Assembly (NCBI RefSeq): GCF_012641075.1
Contig: NZ_JAAXLJ010000004.1
Span: 62,001-126,000 of the forward strand
Origin: Secundilactobacillus angelensis
Lineage (GTDB): Bacteria > Bacillota > Bacilli > Lactobacillales > Lactobacillaceae
Length of the DNA: 64,000 nucleotides
Direction: 5' to 3'
Of the stretch, positions 17,253 through 28,000 are shown one piece after another. Each line of letters opens with the position of its first letter. Within the stretch, counting starts at the first letter, position 1. The notes below the pieces were generated by a model that was not told the origin of the DNA, made no database searches, and worked only from the letters and a program-made list of their open reading frames with translations. The translations under genes were made by a program, and so were the position numbers.

Positions 17253-19712
17253 TTACTTCTTCAATGGAGTCCATTGCCATTTAGTGAATTCTTCAATATC
17301 GCGACCTTCATCACGAGTAACCTTGAAGTGTTTTGCTAAGATGTCATCCATCTTCTTGTCGAAGGCTTTACCGGCGGCTGCGTCGATAACACCCTTTTCA
17401 ATCAATGTGTTAACAGCATCTTTAGCTTGGTTGAAACGATCAAGTTCAGAGTATACACGCATGTCGTAAGCAGTGGTGATGTCACCATCTTCACGATAAC
17501 CATGGACGTGTAAGCCTAAGTGTTGACGTTCGTAGAAGATTGATTCGATCAAATCTTCGTAACCGTGGAAGCCAAAGACAACTGGAGTGCCTGATTGACC
17601 GAATAATGAACTGAACTTGTCATCTGATAATGCACGTTCTGCGTTCAGAGGGCCGTTCTTCTTTTGAAGACGTCCAAGTTCAACAACGTTGACATAACGC
17701 ATCTTAACTGATGGGAATGCATCGTTGATCAAGTCAATAGCAGCTAAGGTTTCGATTGTTGGTTCAACACCAGCTGAAGCAAAGACGATATCAGCATCTT
17801 CACCTTCAGCAACAGTTGAAGCCCAATCAATAGCCTTGATACCTTCCGTAGCTAATTCTTCAGCTTCATCGATTGAGAACCATTGTTGACGAGGTTGCTT
17901 AGAAGCAACAATGTGGTTAACCTTTTGACGGTCACGGAAGGCACGGTCAAAGACAGCTAACAACGTGTTACCATCGGCTGGAAGATATTGACGGATAAAG
18001 TCAGACTTCTTTTCAGCCAAGTGGGTAAGCATACCTGGGTCTTGGTGGGTATAACCGTTGTGATCTTGTTGGAACACAGTTGAAGTTGAGATCAAGTTCA
18101 ATGATGGGTAATCGTTACGCCATGGTTCTGCAGCTGCTTGGCGGATCCACTTGAAGTGTTGAGTCGTCATTGAGTCAACTACTCGCAAGAATGATTCGTA
18201 AGAAGCGAAGATCCCTTGACGACCAGTCAAAGTGTAACCTTCAAGCCAACCTTCAGCTTGGTGTTCTGACAATTGAGCATCTAAGATACGGCCTTCTGGG
18301 GCTTCGTATTGGTCATTAGGTTCCTTGACCTTGCTCATCCATTGACGGTTAGTCATCTTGAACATATCCCAGAGACGGTTTGACATGGTTTCGTCAGGGC
18401 CGAATACACGGAATGATGTTGGGTTCTTAGTAGCAACGCCAGCAAAGAATGAAGAAAGAACGTTCATATCCATGTTACGGTTGCCATCTGGTAATTGAGT
18501 ACCGCGGTTGTTTTCGTTGATGTCGTTAGCTAAGCTCTTCCAGTCAGGTAAGTCAAGCATAGCAGGCTTTTCGCCACGACGACGGCCACCATTAGCAATT
18601 GGGTTGGCTGCCATCCGCTTGTCGCCCTTAGGAGCAAAGTCAGCAACTTCGGCCTTCAATGAACCATCAGTGTTGAATAATTCTTCTGGCTTGTATGAGT
18701 TCATCCAAGCTTCGAATTCTGGTAATTCAGCAAGGTTCTTTTGGCTCAAACCAAGTGGAACTTGGTGAGCACGGAATGAGTTTTCGATTGGTTCGCCAGC
18801 TGGGTTGTGTGTAGGACCGCCCCAACCTTTAGGCAAACGAGCGATAACAACAGGCCAAGCTGGAATAGTACCATCTTCGTACTTGCCGTTTTCGCGAGCA
18901 TCTTTTTGGATTTGTTGGATATCAGCAATAGCTTGATCAAATAACTTAGCAGCTTTTTCGTGGTAAGTCATGTAATCATGGATATCATCGTTTTCAAGGA
19001 AACGAGGTGACCAGCCAAGACCTTCGAAGAACTTAGCGATGTTTTCGTCGCTCATCCGACTGAAGAGAGTTGGGTTGGAAATCTTGAAGCCGTTTAAGTC
19101 AAGAATTGGTAAAACGGCACCATCGTTCTTAGGGTTCAAGAACTTGATTGAGTTCCAAGCAGTCATAGCAGGACCGGTTTCAACTTCACCATCACCAACA
19201 ACAGTAAAGGCGATTTGGTCTGGGTTATCCAGAACGGCACCAGTTGCGTGTGAAAGTGAGTAACCAAGTTCGCCACCTTCATGAAGTGAGCCAGGAGTTT
19301 GAGCAGTCATGTGGGAACCAATTCCACCTGGGAATGAGAACCGCTTGTAAAGACGTGACATACCTTCAAGGTCCTGAGTAATTTCTGGGTAGGCGTCGGT
19401 GTAAGTACCGTCCAAGTATGAGTTAGTAACCATAACTTGGCCACCATGACCGGGACCACCAATATAGAACATGTTCAAACCGTACTTGTTGATCAAACGG
19501 TTGGCATGGGCATACAGGAACGTTTGTCCTGAAATAGTACCCCAGTGACCAATTGGCTTAACTTTTACGTCGTCCGCTTGGATTGGTGTGTTAGTAACTG
19601 AGAACAATGGGTTGTTCTTCAGGAAGATCATCCCACCTGAAAGATAGGTTGTAGCGCGCCACCAGGCGTCAACTTTTTCCAAGTATGACTTGGAATCATA
19701 ATCTACTGCCAT
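17253..19712 (-). CDS. xpk: Phosphoketolase (xylulose-5-phosphate/fructose-6-phosphate)
   Basis: 819 residues from ATG 19712 (AAGGAG, good spacing). A thiamin-diphosphate enzyme that splits xylulose 5-phosphate (and in some cases fructose 6-phosphate) with phosphate into acetyl phosphate and glyceraldehyde 3-phosphate, the key step of heterofermentation. Diagnostic segments include [16 protein letters not shown] near the N-terminus, GPGHGG, the ThDP motif starting GDGEVETGP, and [12 protein letters not shown]. Full length with no lesion. Strong codon bias and a strong promoter fit a highly expressed central enzyme. Confidence 0.98.
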   Translation of the reverse strand: MAVDYDSKSYLEKVDAWWRATTYLSGGMIFLKNNPLFSVTNTPIQADDVKVKPIGHWGTISGQTFLYAHANRLINKYGLNMFYIGGPGHGGQVMVTNSYLDGTYTDAYPEITQDLEGMSRLYKRFSFPGGIGSHMTAQTPGSLHEGGELGYSLSHATGAVLDNPDQIAFTVVGDGEVETGPAMTAWNSIKFLNPKNDGAVLPILDLNGFKISNPTLFSRMSDENIAKFFEGLGWSPRFLENDDIHDYMTYHEKAAKLFDQAIADIQQIQKDARENGKYEDGTIPAWPVVIARLPKGWGGPTHNPAGEPIENSFRAHQVPLGLSQKNLAELPEFEAWMNSYKPEELFNTDGSLKAEVADFAPKGDKRMAANPIANGGRRRGEKPAMLDLPDWKSLANDINENNRGTQLPDGNRNMDMNVLSSFFAGVATKNPTSFRVFGPDETMSNRLWDMFKMTNRQWMSKVKEPNDQYEAPEGRILDAQLSEHQAEGWLEGYTLTGRQGIFASYESFLRVVDSMTTQHFKWIRQAAAEPWRNDYPSLNLISTSTVFQQDHNGYTHQDPGMLTHLAEKKSDFIRQYLPADGNTLLAVFDRAFRDRQKVNHIVASKQPRQQWFSIDEAEELATEGIKAIDWASTVAEGEDADIVFASAGVEPTIETLAAIDLINDAFPSVKMRYVNVVELGRLQKKNGPLNAERALSDDKFSSLFGQSGTPVVFGFHGYEDLIESIFYERQHLGLHVHGYREDGDITTAYDMRVYSELDRFNQAKDAVNTLIEKGVIDAAAGKAFDKKMDDILAKHFKVTRDEGRDIEEFTKWQWTPLKK

Positions 19713-19790
19713 GAAATTATACACTCCTTCATTTAAATAGCTTTACTTCTGACAACTAACGATAAATCGTTATGGTCTTTTGCTTAGTTA

Positions 19791-19818
19791 ATAATACCAA
19801 TTTTCAACAAAAAGTCAA
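19791..19818 (-). promoter_or_regulatory. Phosphoketolase promoter
   Basis: On the minus strand TTGACT (19813-19818), 16-nt spacer, TATTAT (19791-19796). Near-consensus, with a ~75-nt leader to the ribosome-binding site. Confidence 0.75.
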
Positions 19819-20000
19819 CAACTTTTTAAATTGATACGGTCCAATTGTTAAAAATGGAATATCGCTCGCATTTTCATGTTCAGCAAAAGTTTGAAACCAC
19901 CCCGCTATATCGTGCTTAAATCATACTATGGATGGAAGAAATGTGATAGTTAATTTTCAATTAATTCACGAAATATTTTTGCAGGTGAGTTTCACTCATT

Positions 20001-20453
20001 TTAACTATCTTTTTGCGACAATAACTGATTGAGCCGACGAACCTTCGCTTTGGCAATCTGCATGGAGATAAACCACGTAATGACGTAAATAATCACAAAT
20101 TCAATGGTGTAACTAATCAAATAGTTTTGGACTGGAAACCAATCTGCAATAATGGCTAAAGGTGTAAAGCACGCATAGGTGATAACGAAGTGCACCACTG
20201 TTTGTCGGGTGATGCTCCACTGGCTTCTCTCGAAAATTAAATAACTGGCAACATCGAAAACGATACCTATCAGTGCCCACAGTCCGGCTGAGGCAAGGGT
20301 CGCCATCAAATTATTGCTGAACCGATCAACAAACGCTGGTGTTGAGGGCATGAATATCGTGGTTTGATTCAGCAGTGAAAAAACTAACGCTATGATAAAG
20401 CCGATGGTGACACCAACTATTGCGCCTGAGATGACACGTACAATGATTTTCAT
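20001..20453 (-). CDS. DUF3021 family membrane protein
   Basis: 150 residues with four predicted membrane helices (MKIIVRVISGAIVGVTIGF...; LWALIGIVFDVASYL; VVHFVITYACFTPL; FVIIYVITWFIS) and a short basic C-terminal tail. DUF3021 proteins nearly always follow a stand-alone LytTR regulator, as here, and the ATGA overlap with that gene makes coupled translation likely. It probably controls or anchors the LytTR regulator; mechanism not established. Confidence 0.88.
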   Translation of the reverse strand: MKIIVRVISGAIVGVTIGFIIALVFSLLNQTTIFMPSTPAFVDRFSNNLMATLASAGLWALIGIVFDVASYLIFERSQWSITRQTVVHFVITYACFTPLAIIADWFPVQNYLISYTIEFVIIYVITWFISMQIAKAKVRRLNQLLSQKDS

Positions 20454-20893
20454 TTCAAGAAGGCCTCCTTAATTTGTTTAACGTAGCGTCTGGACGTATA
20501 GGTACTGGCGCCTGTAGTCAAGTTAATCTGATAACTGCCGCTACTAGTTAACGAGAATGACTGAATCGCTGATTGGTTGATAATTTCCGCATTGGAAACA
20601 GAAATAAATGTTGACCCCGCAAGCTGGTTTCTTAACTCATACATCCGTTGACGTACCCGGTAAGTTCCCGTCGTGGTTTCGCAAACCACGTGCTTATCTT
20701 TGGTGTAAAACCGAATGATCTGATAGAACGGCACGACAATTTGGCGGTTATCTTGATAGCCGATGATGGTCATCTTATTGACCAACCGATCGATTTCAAT
20801 CGATAGCTGAATTAATTCCTGACTCTCCTTTTGTGCGTTGATACTAATTGATGGTGTGACAAATTTCTTAGCTAGATTGAACATGATTTCCAC
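20450..20893 (-). CDS. LytTR-domain transcriptional regulator
   Basis: 147 residues, start GTG after AGGAGG (8 nt). The C-terminal ~95 residues match the LytTR DNA-binding domain: VPFYQIIRFYTKDKHVVCETTTG followed by LRNQLAGSTFISVSNAEIIN and SGSYQINLTTG. There is no receiver domain, so it is not a conventional response regulator. Paired with the DUF3021 membrane gene. Expected to bind short direct repeats at target promoters, often its own; none was identified. Confidence 0.9.
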   Translation of the reverse strand: MEIMFNLAKKFVTPSISINAQKESQELIQLSIEIDRLVNKMTIIGYQDNRQIVVPFYQIIRFYTKDKHVVCETTTGTYRVRQRMYELRNQLAGSTFISVSNAEIINQSAIQSFSLTSSGSYQINLTTGASTYTSRRYVKQIKEAFLK

Positions 20894-20985
20894 TTTATCC
20901 CCCTCCTTTCAAAATCAGTCTATCCGCATTCTCTTGTAATAGCTAGTTAGCTAGAATAACCGGTCTATTTTGCTCGATAAGTGGT

Positions 20986-21020
20986 CAAAAAAAGGCCGCA
21001 AGTGATTACCTGCGACCTTT
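20986..21020 (-). terminator. Terminator after the small secreted-protein gene
   Basis: Minus strand: AAAGGTCGCAGG - loop - CTTGCGGCCTTTTTTT. Confidence 0.75.
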
Positions 21021-21035
21021 GAATTCAACTTTAGT

Positions 21036-21545
21036 CTAATAGTGATACGAGCCGTCCGCTTTCACGGAAACGGTTTGCTGCCCTTTATGCAGATACGTTT
21101 TATGATGTGTCATGATCATCGCTGATTTCAGTTTTGAACCCGTAACGTTCCATAGCAGAACGGATTGCGTCTTACCATTTACCTTGTGAGTGGTCTTGCG
21201 AAAATACATGTAGTCCGACTTACTCCAGCCATGGATCGCCTGGTTTTTGTTTTTGGCAAGCTTTTCAGCAGTACCAATGTTGATTCGATACCAGCCATGA
21301 ACTTTGCTGATTTTAGGCAGGTAGCCAAAGTTGCCTGTGCCTACGGGAAAGGATCCCCAGAAAAGCTTGTGCGTTGTAAAGTTAACTTCCTGTCCTGCCG
21401 ATTTCCCCTGGTAATGCCCAGTTGTCCAGTACCACGTGCCACGAACGGACTTGGCCGTTGTCCCGTAGCTGCTTGCATTGGCAGCCACACCAGTTATCGC
21501 AAAGCTGCCGATCGTTATTGCGGCAGTAAGTAGCCATCTTTTCAT
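21036..21545 (-). CDS. Small secreted protein of unknown function
   Basis: 169 residues from ATG 21545 (AGGTGA, 6-nt spacing). Signal peptide MKRWLLTAAITIGSFAITG... cleaved near ANA-S. The mature part starts VRGTWYWTTG, a pattern seen in many small lactobacillar exported proteins, and has aromatic-rich strands with no cysteine. Function unknown; probably wall-associated. Confidence 0.75.
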   Translation of the reverse strand: MKRWLLTAAITIGSFAITGVAANASSYGTTAKSVRGTWYWTTGHYQGKSAGQEVNFTTHKLFWGSFPVGTGNFGYLPKISKVHGWYRINIGTAEKLAKNKNQAIHGWSKSDYMYFRKTTHKVNGKTQSVLLWNVTGSKLKSAMIMTHHKTYLHKGQQTVSVKADGSYHY

Positions 21546-21682
21546 CAACAATCACCTCATTTAAAATTTAATATACACACTTATAATTTCCTGTGCAAGT
21601 TCTTTACAGCCCTATTAAGTGATGGCTTGGATGAATTCAATCTTAAACGCTAAGATGGGAAGCTACTCAGATTGTACTGCAC

Positions 21683-21715
21683 AAAAAAATCCCCGTAAAT
21701 CCAATTACGAGGATA
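21683..21715 (-). terminator. Terminator of the PepSY lipoprotein gene
   Basis: Minus strand ATCCTCGTAA - TTGGAT - TTACGGGGAT followed by seven T. Confidence 0.82.
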
Positions 21716-21720
21716 CCTAT

Positions 21721-22329
21721 TTAATCGTCATTTTCCACAGTAATCACCCTACCCGACTGAGCATCGAGCTTCACTTGAGTTTCCTGTCCCTGGTGTTCAA
21801 ACTGGATCTCCCAGTGTGTCTGTTCGCTTTCCTTGTCAAGTGAGGCCTCCGTCGCTGTTTGGCCCTTTGCTTTTGGCTGGGCGATGTTCACCGCACGGGT
21901 CAAACCAATCAGGTTATTCAGATCCAGCGCTTCCTGGCGCTTCACACCGTTAGCTTCATCCGCATCCAACCGTTCACTGGTCTTAGAAATAACTTTACCA
22001 GTATTCGCATCTAGTTTAAGGGTGTACTCGCGGCTGTCATCAGCGCCCTCCACTTCATAGCGAAACTGCCCAAGCTCTTGTTCAACGGACAGATCAGTAA
22101 TCTCAGAATTGGCAAAAGTTTTCTGATACGTTTTGATAGCTGTTCCTACTGAAACTTTCACTTGGCTCACATCTTTCTGAGCAGTTGTCTGCTTGACGCT
22201 TTGTGAGCTGCTACTAGAAGCAGTAGAAGAAGACGCACTATCTTGACTAGACTTTGAGCCATTGTTGGACCCGCATCCCACCAGCATTAGTGAGGCAAAG
22301 GAAACTGCGAGAATAACTTTAAGGTTCAT
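21721..22329 (-). CDS. PepSY-domain lipoprotein
   Basis: 202 residues from ATG 22329. The lipobox LMLVGC places a lipidated cysteine at residue 19, followed by a ~30-residue serine-rich linker. Two PepSY units follow: EVEGADDSREYTLKLDANTGKVIS, and a second ending WEIQFEHQGQETQVKLDAQSGRVI. PepSY domains are thought to restrain secreted proteases or act in wall stress sensing; the partner is not identifiable here. The gene stands alone with its own terminator. Confidence 0.88.
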   Translation of the reverse strand: MNLKVILAVSFASLMLVGCGSNNGSKSSQDSASSSTASSSSSQSVKQTTAQKDVSQVKVSVGTAIKTYQKTFANSEITDLSVEQELGQFRYEVEGADDSREYTLKLDANTGKVISKTSERLDADEANGVKRQEALDLNNLIGLTRAVNIAQPKAKGQTATEASLDKESEQTHWEIQFEHQGQETQVKLDAQSGRVITVENDD

Positions 22330-22596
22330 CGGTAACATCCTTCCTATGGTATGGCAAAATGATTATCGGCTGACTTCATTACACATATACTCGTACAATA
22401 TTAGTTTATCGATAGATTAGTTAAAATTCAATCAATACACTTCGCAACTTCCACTCCAACCAAAATCAGACGAATAGCTGTCCTTGTCTCAATTTGTCTT
22501 TGAGCGAGCGACTTAGTGGTACAGCCGACTTGATTGTTTTAAAATGACGGCAACTTAAAGCTCATTTCTACCGTCATTTACAAGGAGGTACTCACC

Positions 22597-23214
22597 ATGT
22601 TTAACTGGGAAACATTCGAACCTGCAGAATATCAGCGTTCAGCAACACCAACGCTGGTTGAATTAACCACTCGCAGTTACATTACCGCTGAAGGACGGGC
22701 ACAAACTCACACAACTGATGATACGTTCGTTCTCTTGGCTGAAGCAGTTCATAAGATAGCCGCCATTATCGCCGACAGCCGAAATATTGGGATTGAAGTG
22801 ACTGGCTTTAAGGAATATCGTCCGTATCCAATTCAAGCGGTTTGGACCGAGGGTGGCACCGACGAGGCCTTTAAGATTTGGCTCAAACAACCGTTGTTCA
22901 TCCACCAAGAAACCTTTGAAGCGGCAAAGAAATACGCTAATTTAGAGCCAACACTGTCGGACCAAATTCACTTTGAACAATTAGCCGAGGGAACCGAGAT
23001 TCAAGCAACTGCCCATGGTGAAATCGGTCCAAAGGCCAAGACGTTACGCACACTCAATGCTGCTATCGAGGAAAAGGGTTATCAACGCACTAATCTGGAC
23101 ACTTACCGTGAACTGTATCTTGATGGTCTACCATTTTCCGAAAAAACTGACACCTTATTCCGGTTACAGATTGATCCATCCGTGGGCAATCCGGAAGCTA
23201 GTGTGCGAAACTGA
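22597..23214 (+). CDS. GyrI-like small-molecule-binding domain protein
   Basis: 205 residues, ATG after AAGGAGG. The C-terminal half carries the pattern YRELYLDGLPFSEKTDTLFRL, matching the closing segment of GyrI-like/AraC-effector-binding domains (HREIYLSD...kTilR), and the N-terminal part has the corresponding duplicated SHS2 unit. There is no DNA-binding domain, so it is a free-standing binding protein, possibly for drugs or metabolites. Followed by a strong terminator; ~180 nt separate it from amaP. Confidence 0.75.
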   Translation: MFNWETFEPAEYQRSATPTLVELTTRSYITAEGRAQTHTTDDTFVLLAEAVHKIAAIIADSRNIGIEVTGFKEYRPYPIQAVWTEGGTDEAFKIWLKQPLFIHQETFEAAKKYANLEPTLSDQIHFEQLAEGTEIQATAHGEIGPKAKTLRTLNAAIEEKGYQRTNLDTYRELYLDGLPFSEKTDTLFRLQIDPSVGNPEASVRN

Positions 23215-23240
23215 GTTTGACTTCAAGTGAATCATTTTCC

Positions 23241-23283
23241 CAAAACGGACAACACTATATTCTAAAAGTGTTGTCTGTTTTAT
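23241..23283 (+). terminator. Terminator of the GyrI-like gene
   Basis: AAACGGACAACACT / AGTGTTGTCTGTTTTATT, a long stem followed by a T-rich tail. Confidence 0.85.
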
Positions 23284-23387
23284 TATAAAAATATCTTATA
23301 GTAATTATAACAAATTAATTAGCGTTCTGCTAGGAAATACTGAGCATCACTTGTTATGATGGAATCATAAAGAAAGGTGGTGATAAT

Positions 23388-23945
23388 TTGCAAACCTTAA
23401 CTAAAACGGGGCTTGCGATCCTGGTCATTCTCGCAATACCGTTGTCTTTAGGCTTGATGCTTTACAACTGGTCCGTGATTGGTGAACCGTTGAATTTAAG
23501 CTTCCTAGAGTCTGGCGCGCTACAAACGGTCAGCCAAAACTACCTCTTCTGGGGTGGCCTTGTCCTCACCGTAATTTTGATTGGTCTCCTCTTCGCCATT
23601 ATGGCTTGGCCCAAGTCATTTCTGTTATACCGCACACGCCATAATAATGGCCAACTACGGGTAACTCGAAAGGCGATCGATAACTTCACCCTTTCCTCAC
23701 TACGCCAGGAACCATTCATTAGCGATCCAAAAGTTACCACCAAGCTTTCAAGAAAGCGACTCAAAATCAAAATTCATGGGACACTTCGTTCATCGCCTAA
23801 CGCTGCCTTGCAATCGAAACAGTTTACCGAAAAATTAGAACGAGATCTCAAGCAGCTGCTGGGCATTGACCACGATCGAAAAATCGATATCCATTTAACG
23901 AATTTCAAGCGTAACCGTCAGTCTAATCACCCCCGCGTTGTTTGA
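23388..23945 (+). CDS. amaP: Alkaline shock response membrane anchor protein AmaP
   Basis: 185 residues starting at TTG after GGTGGTGATAAT. Two membrane helices (residues about 8-30 and 50-72) then a cytoplasmic basic domain ending in a conserved IDIHLTNFKRN-like segment. AmaP tethers Asp23 to the membrane. The gene is first in a three-gene operon with the DUF2273 and asp23 genes, the standard arrangement. Confidence 0.88.
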   Translation: MQTLTKTGLAILVILAIPLSLGLMLYNWSVIGEPLNLSFLESGALQTVSQNYLFWGGLVLTVILIGLLFAIMAWPKSFLLYRTRHNNGQLRVTRKAIDNFTLSSLRQEPFISDPKVTTKLSRKRLKIKIHGTLRSSPNAALQSKQFTEKLERDLKQLLGIDHDRKIDIHLTNFKRNRQSNHPRVV

Positions 23946-23959
23946 AGGAGGCGTTGCTC

Positions 23960-24145
23960 GTGCCCGAGTTACTCAAGTATTATCGCTGGCCCATCATCGG
24001 TGGCGTCACTGGATTGGTGCTAGCACTGCTGTTACTGACGATTGGTTTTTGGAAAACACTGATTTTGTTCATTCTGGTTGGGCTTGGCATCGCCGCTGGG
24101 CTTTACCTGTCACAAACCGGTCTGTTAGATGATTATTTCAAGTAG
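23960..24145 (+). CDS. DUF2273 small membrane protein
   Basis: 61 residues from GTG 23960, 8 nt after GGAGG. Two hydrophobic helices (IIGGVTGLVLALLLLTIGFW and LILFILVGLGIAAGLYL) and a short C-terminus, typical of DUF2273 in the Asp23 operon. It begins 15 nt after the end of amaP. Specific role unknown. Confidence 0.88.
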   Translation: MPELLKYYRWPIIGGVTGLVLALLLLTIGFWKTLILFILVGLGIAAGLYLSQTGLLDDYFK

Positions 24146-24169
24146 CCCGACGTTAAAGGAGGACTTTAA

Positions 24170-24712
24170 ATGCCAACCACAACACTCAACAAACCCGAAT
24201 CAATGAACACAAAGCCTGAAATCAAAGGTGAATTAACCTACGAAGACAAGGTATTGCAAAAGATCGTCGGCCTCTGCCTAGAGGATATCAAGGGCTTGCT
24301 CAATGTCGATGGTGGTTTCTTCGCTAACGTAGCGGACAAATTAGTCAATACCAACGACGTCACATCTGGCGTTGATGTGGAAGTCGGGAAAAAACAAGTT
24401 GCCGTTGATTTGAATATCGTTGCTGAATACGGTATCGATATTCCTAATCTGTACGATCAAATCAAACGGAAGATTGTTGAAAATGTCGACGAATTGACAG
24501 GCCTGGACGTGATTGAAGTTAACGTCACCGTCACTGATGTGAAAACACATGCTGAATACGAACGTGACTCTGTTTCTGTACAGGACAAAGTTGGCGAACT
24601 TAGCAATAAGACCAAACATGCGGTGGGCAAAGGTGCTCAAAAGACCAAGTCAGCGGTTTCTACTGGCGTTGATAAGGTTACCCCGGATAACGAGCCGTCG
24701 CGGGTTCAGTAA
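24170..24712 (+). CDS. asp23: Asp23/Gls24 family envelope stress protein
   Basis: 180 residues. Core Asp23 domain from about residue 22 to 130 (GELTYEDKVLQKIVGLCLEDIKGLL ... VDVEVGKKQVAVDLNIVAEYG). Abundant cytosolic protein held at the membrane by AmaP; linked to cell-wall stress tolerance. AAAGGAGG precedes the ATG. The C-terminal tail is charged and repetitive in K, S and T. Confidence 0.92.
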   Translation: MPTTTLNKPESMNTKPEIKGELTYEDKVLQKIVGLCLEDIKGLLNVDGGFFANVADKLVNTNDVTSGVDVEVGKKQVAVDLNIVAEYGIDIPNLYDQIKRKIVENVDELTGLDVIEVNVTVTDVKTHAEYERDSVSVQDKVGELSNKTKHAVGKGAQKTKSAVSTGVDKVTPDNEPSRVQ

Positions 24713-24722
24713 TCTCATTTAC

Positions 24723-24765
24723 ACAGGACAACGCTCTCTGGTGGGTAGCGTTGTCCTGTTTGTTT
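24723..24765 (+). terminator. Terminator of the amaP-asp23 operon
   Basis: ACAGGACAACGCT / AGCGTTGTCCTGT followed by TTGTTTGT. Confidence 0.88.
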
Positions 24766-24810
24766 GTGGATAATCTTACTTTTAGCTTCACTTTCAACAT
24801 GTTATAATTA

Positions 24811-24926
24811 CCGTATAAAAAGAAGCCCCATTGGTGTGGGACTTCCTTGTAGAACCGTTATTGACGGTGGCATGATGATTAATAAAAACCATTCCGACCT
24901 GTCAAAGTCGTTAGGAACGGTTTTTT
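24811..24926 (+). ncRNA. Candidate antitoxin-like small RNA (type I toxin-antitoxin)
   Basis: TATAAT at 24803-24808 precedes a ~115-nt structured RNA. It has a first hairpin from GAAGCCCCA to GGGACTTC, a second ACCGTT-ATTG-ACGGT, and a terminator in which AACCATTCCGAC pairs with GTCGTTAGGAACGGTTTTTT (about 24884-24926). This three-hairpin arrangement resembles the RNA antitoxins of Fst/holin-like type I systems in lactobacilli, as I recall them. A short hydrophobic frame ends at the same terminator on the other strand. Confidence 0.55.
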
Positions 24927-25008
24927 ATTTTAGCCTCTTCTTAAGTTTTCTCACTGCATCAATTAGCTTGATTACAGCATAGACTAGCACGGTAACCGCT
25001 AAAATCAA
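24925..25008 (-). CDS. Candidate short hydrophobic toxin peptide (type I)
   Basis: Minus-strand frame starting TTG at 25008 and encoding a 27-residue peptide with a hydrophobic front (ILAVTVLVYAVIKLI) and basic tail (RKLKKRLK), stop TAA at 24925-24927. Hydrophobic core plus charged tail is typical of type I toxins, and the stop overlaps the shared convergent terminator. The frame is open further upstream without an ATG, and I see no clear promoter, so it may be degenerate. Confidence 0.4.
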   Translation of the reverse strand: MILAVTVLVYAVIKLIDAVRKLKKRLK

Positions 25009-25032
25009 TCCCGTAAACTTACCAAATGACCT

Positions 25033-25074
25033 AAAAATCGTCCAGACTGCATTCCTGCAATCTGGACGATTTTA
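25033..25074. terminator. Terminator of the LPQTD adhesin gene
   Basis: AAAATCGTCCAGA / TCTGGACGATTTT around a CTGCATTCCTGCAA loop, near-symmetrical, with T/A runs on both sides. Confidence 0.82.
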
Positions 25075-25095
25075 ATTTTGTCTGTTTTTTTTCAA

Positions 25096-28000
25096 TTAAC
25101 GTTCACGCCGCTTACGTTCAACTCCAAATGCACCAAGGATTGTCGCCATCAACAGGCCTAACAAACCAAGTTGCGATTGCTGTTCATCCGTTTGCGGAAG
25201 TGTCTCTGCGGATTTAGAAGTTGCATTCGTGGCTTGACCGGACGCACTAACCGCAGTCAGTCCTGTTTCGCCACTATTATCAACCCTACCATTAGCTTGT
25301 TCACCATTAGTAGTTACCTCTTCAGGTGAAGTTGTCTTTTCACCGGTTACCACATTATTATCTGGTTCCCCTGGGACGACTTCTGGTTGTTGCGGTGTCG
25401 TTGGATTCTCTGTTGGGGTGGTCGGATTATTTGGATTTGATGGATCAGACGGATTCGTTGGATTTGACGGATCAGTTGGACCCGTTGGATCAGTCGGATT
25501 CGATGGTCCCGTTGTCTTATCGTAGAAGACAGTGATGGTGGTGTTTTCGCTGTCACCACTGACCGTTGCCGCATCAACATCCTGACTCGCTGGTCCGTAC
25601 CCCTGTGCCGAAAGATCCGGCGATTTCACAGCTGTCCAGCCACCATCGGTTAATTGCCAGTCACCCGGCACAACTTCGCCGGTCTCCGGATCGATAACAC
25701 TGGTCTGCGTCACGACGGCTTGTTGGGTAACGGATGGTGCAATCATTTCATTGGTTGCTCTATCTCGATATTCAATCGTTCGGGTCACAGTATTGCTCTT
25801 CACCCAGATACCGGGTCCCGGCTGGCCAGCGCCCAAGCTAATCAGGCCGGCCTTAGTTCCTTCAGTAACGTCCAATCCGTTGGCAGCAACCGAGAAACTC
25901 ATGTAGGCAACCTGATCTTTCTCAGCTGAAAGTGACATTTTCACTGGTACCTTCAGCTGTGGCGTGTCAGCGGTGGATAAGTAACTGTCCCCGTCATACG
26001 AGAGCTTGAACCCGACCACTTGACTGAAATCATTCACAGCCGGGGCATCAACGTAGGTGTCCGGTGCAGATGCCAGTGCGTACTGAACGGTTGCCAAGCC
26101 TTGCCAAGCATCTGGCAACACCACTGGTCCAGTCATCGTAACGGCAGTGGTTGTCCCTCGAGGTTGATCCGGATCCATCACAGCAGTATCATCCACAGTT
26201 GGCAGTGTCCCGACAATGGTAACATTCGTTAAACCACCATCTGAATTAGGCGTGAAGGAAAGCCCGTATTGCGCGTCCTGACCAATTTCAGTGGTGACCA
26301 CCGTACCTGTTTGACCAGCATTATTAGTAGCTGTGGCGGTGACGTGAATTTGGTTTGAATCCGTATCTAACAGTAATCGCTGCTGTAATACAAAGACGTT
26401 TGCCGTATCAGGATTACCGTCAATATCACTGGTGTCCGGTGCCATTTGAACTGCAGAATTACTGTCCGGATCTAGGTTAGCTGGGGCAACCGTATCCTTT
26501 TCAGTCACGGTCGAGTAGATGGCTGGCGTCACCGATTGTAACTTCAATTCAGGCGCGATGTTGACGGCTAAATCAAGTTTATTTTGATCATTCGGTGCTA
26601 AGCTGGTAGCTGCCCAATTAATGGTCAGCATGGTCCCATTGTCGACTTGTTCAGCGGTGACGTTGCTGTCCGTACCGGTATAAGTCATGCCCTTTGGCAA
26701 GAAGACATAAGATTTCAAACCGCTGAAATCTTGAACGGAGGCTTGGTTATTTTCTACCATGACTTGCAAGGTATTATCACCGGAAGTCGCTAACCCATTC
26801 TTTTGATTCAGCAAGTTCAAACTCTCGTTAAGCACTCGTGGCATGTTCTCAGCTGGAGCAACGATTTCTGCCGTTTGTGGGGCCATGTATTGGTTATACA
26901 GTGCTCGCTTATCAAGCTCTGAGCCTTCTGGTACCAAGTACCCACGCTCATCATACAGATGAACGTCAGTACCCGTTCGCCAACTTGGCGTAATCACGTT
27001 ATTTTCATCAATGTGTCCCTGAACGATAGCACCATCTTTGGAGTAGATCACGTCTTCCCAATCGTCACCATCAAACCCGGCAATTTCAACGGTGAAGTCG
27101 TTTGATACCTTCCCATAATAGCCGGCTTTGGGCGACATCTTAAAGTACGTGTTAGTTTGTAAGCCTTGTGGATGAACTTTATAAACAAATTGGATTTGTG
27201 CCACACCACGATTATTGTCCACGTATTGAGACATATCAACGTCCCCGTTAGTTGTTGTCAGGTCAGTTATAATTGGGGTGGCTTCAAAATTAGTTTCGTC
27301 TTGATAACGAACATAAACGTCCGCTACCGGCTGTTCAACCAGTGGAACTTCAATGCCATATGCCGATTGTTCAACAATTCTGACGTACGATTTTGGCGTG
27401 GTGACTGCCATTAAATCAACGTTTAAATGAGGATCAACATTATACGTTGCAATGTACTTGGTGATGGAATATTTACCACGTTTGCCAAAATCAGTATCCA
27501 GGTAATCAAAATCTTCAGAACCGGTTTGCATTAAGAACGCTAATGTCGCATTGGGGTAAACGGTGGGGTCGATGTTGGCAAAGTGCTCATTTAGATTACC
27601 CTCACCATCCGCTGGTCCCCAGTTATACTGAGCCCACGCTGAGCCATCCGTTGGTGTAATCGGCGTCTTGTCATTAGCTGATACTTGAATCGTGCTACTG
27701 GCAATTTTAGAGGTCGTATTCTCACCATTGATTGAAACTGCGTTGACCTGGCTCTGCGTTGTGAGTTTCGTCAGTGCTTTTGTATCCTTGTTGATCCGTA
27801 GCACAATGTTGAAATAGGCGTTAAATAAATTGTCAGTGGCAGCCAGTTGGTCTTCGAGACTTGGGGCTGTCATGTTAAAGGTGAGCAGCGTTTTGCCGCC
27901 GGAAGTTTGAATCACCGGTGTCACCGTCGAGTTGTCTACTCCTACGAAAGTTAATCCATCTGGAATCATGTATTTTAGACTCGTGGTTGAACCGGGTTCG

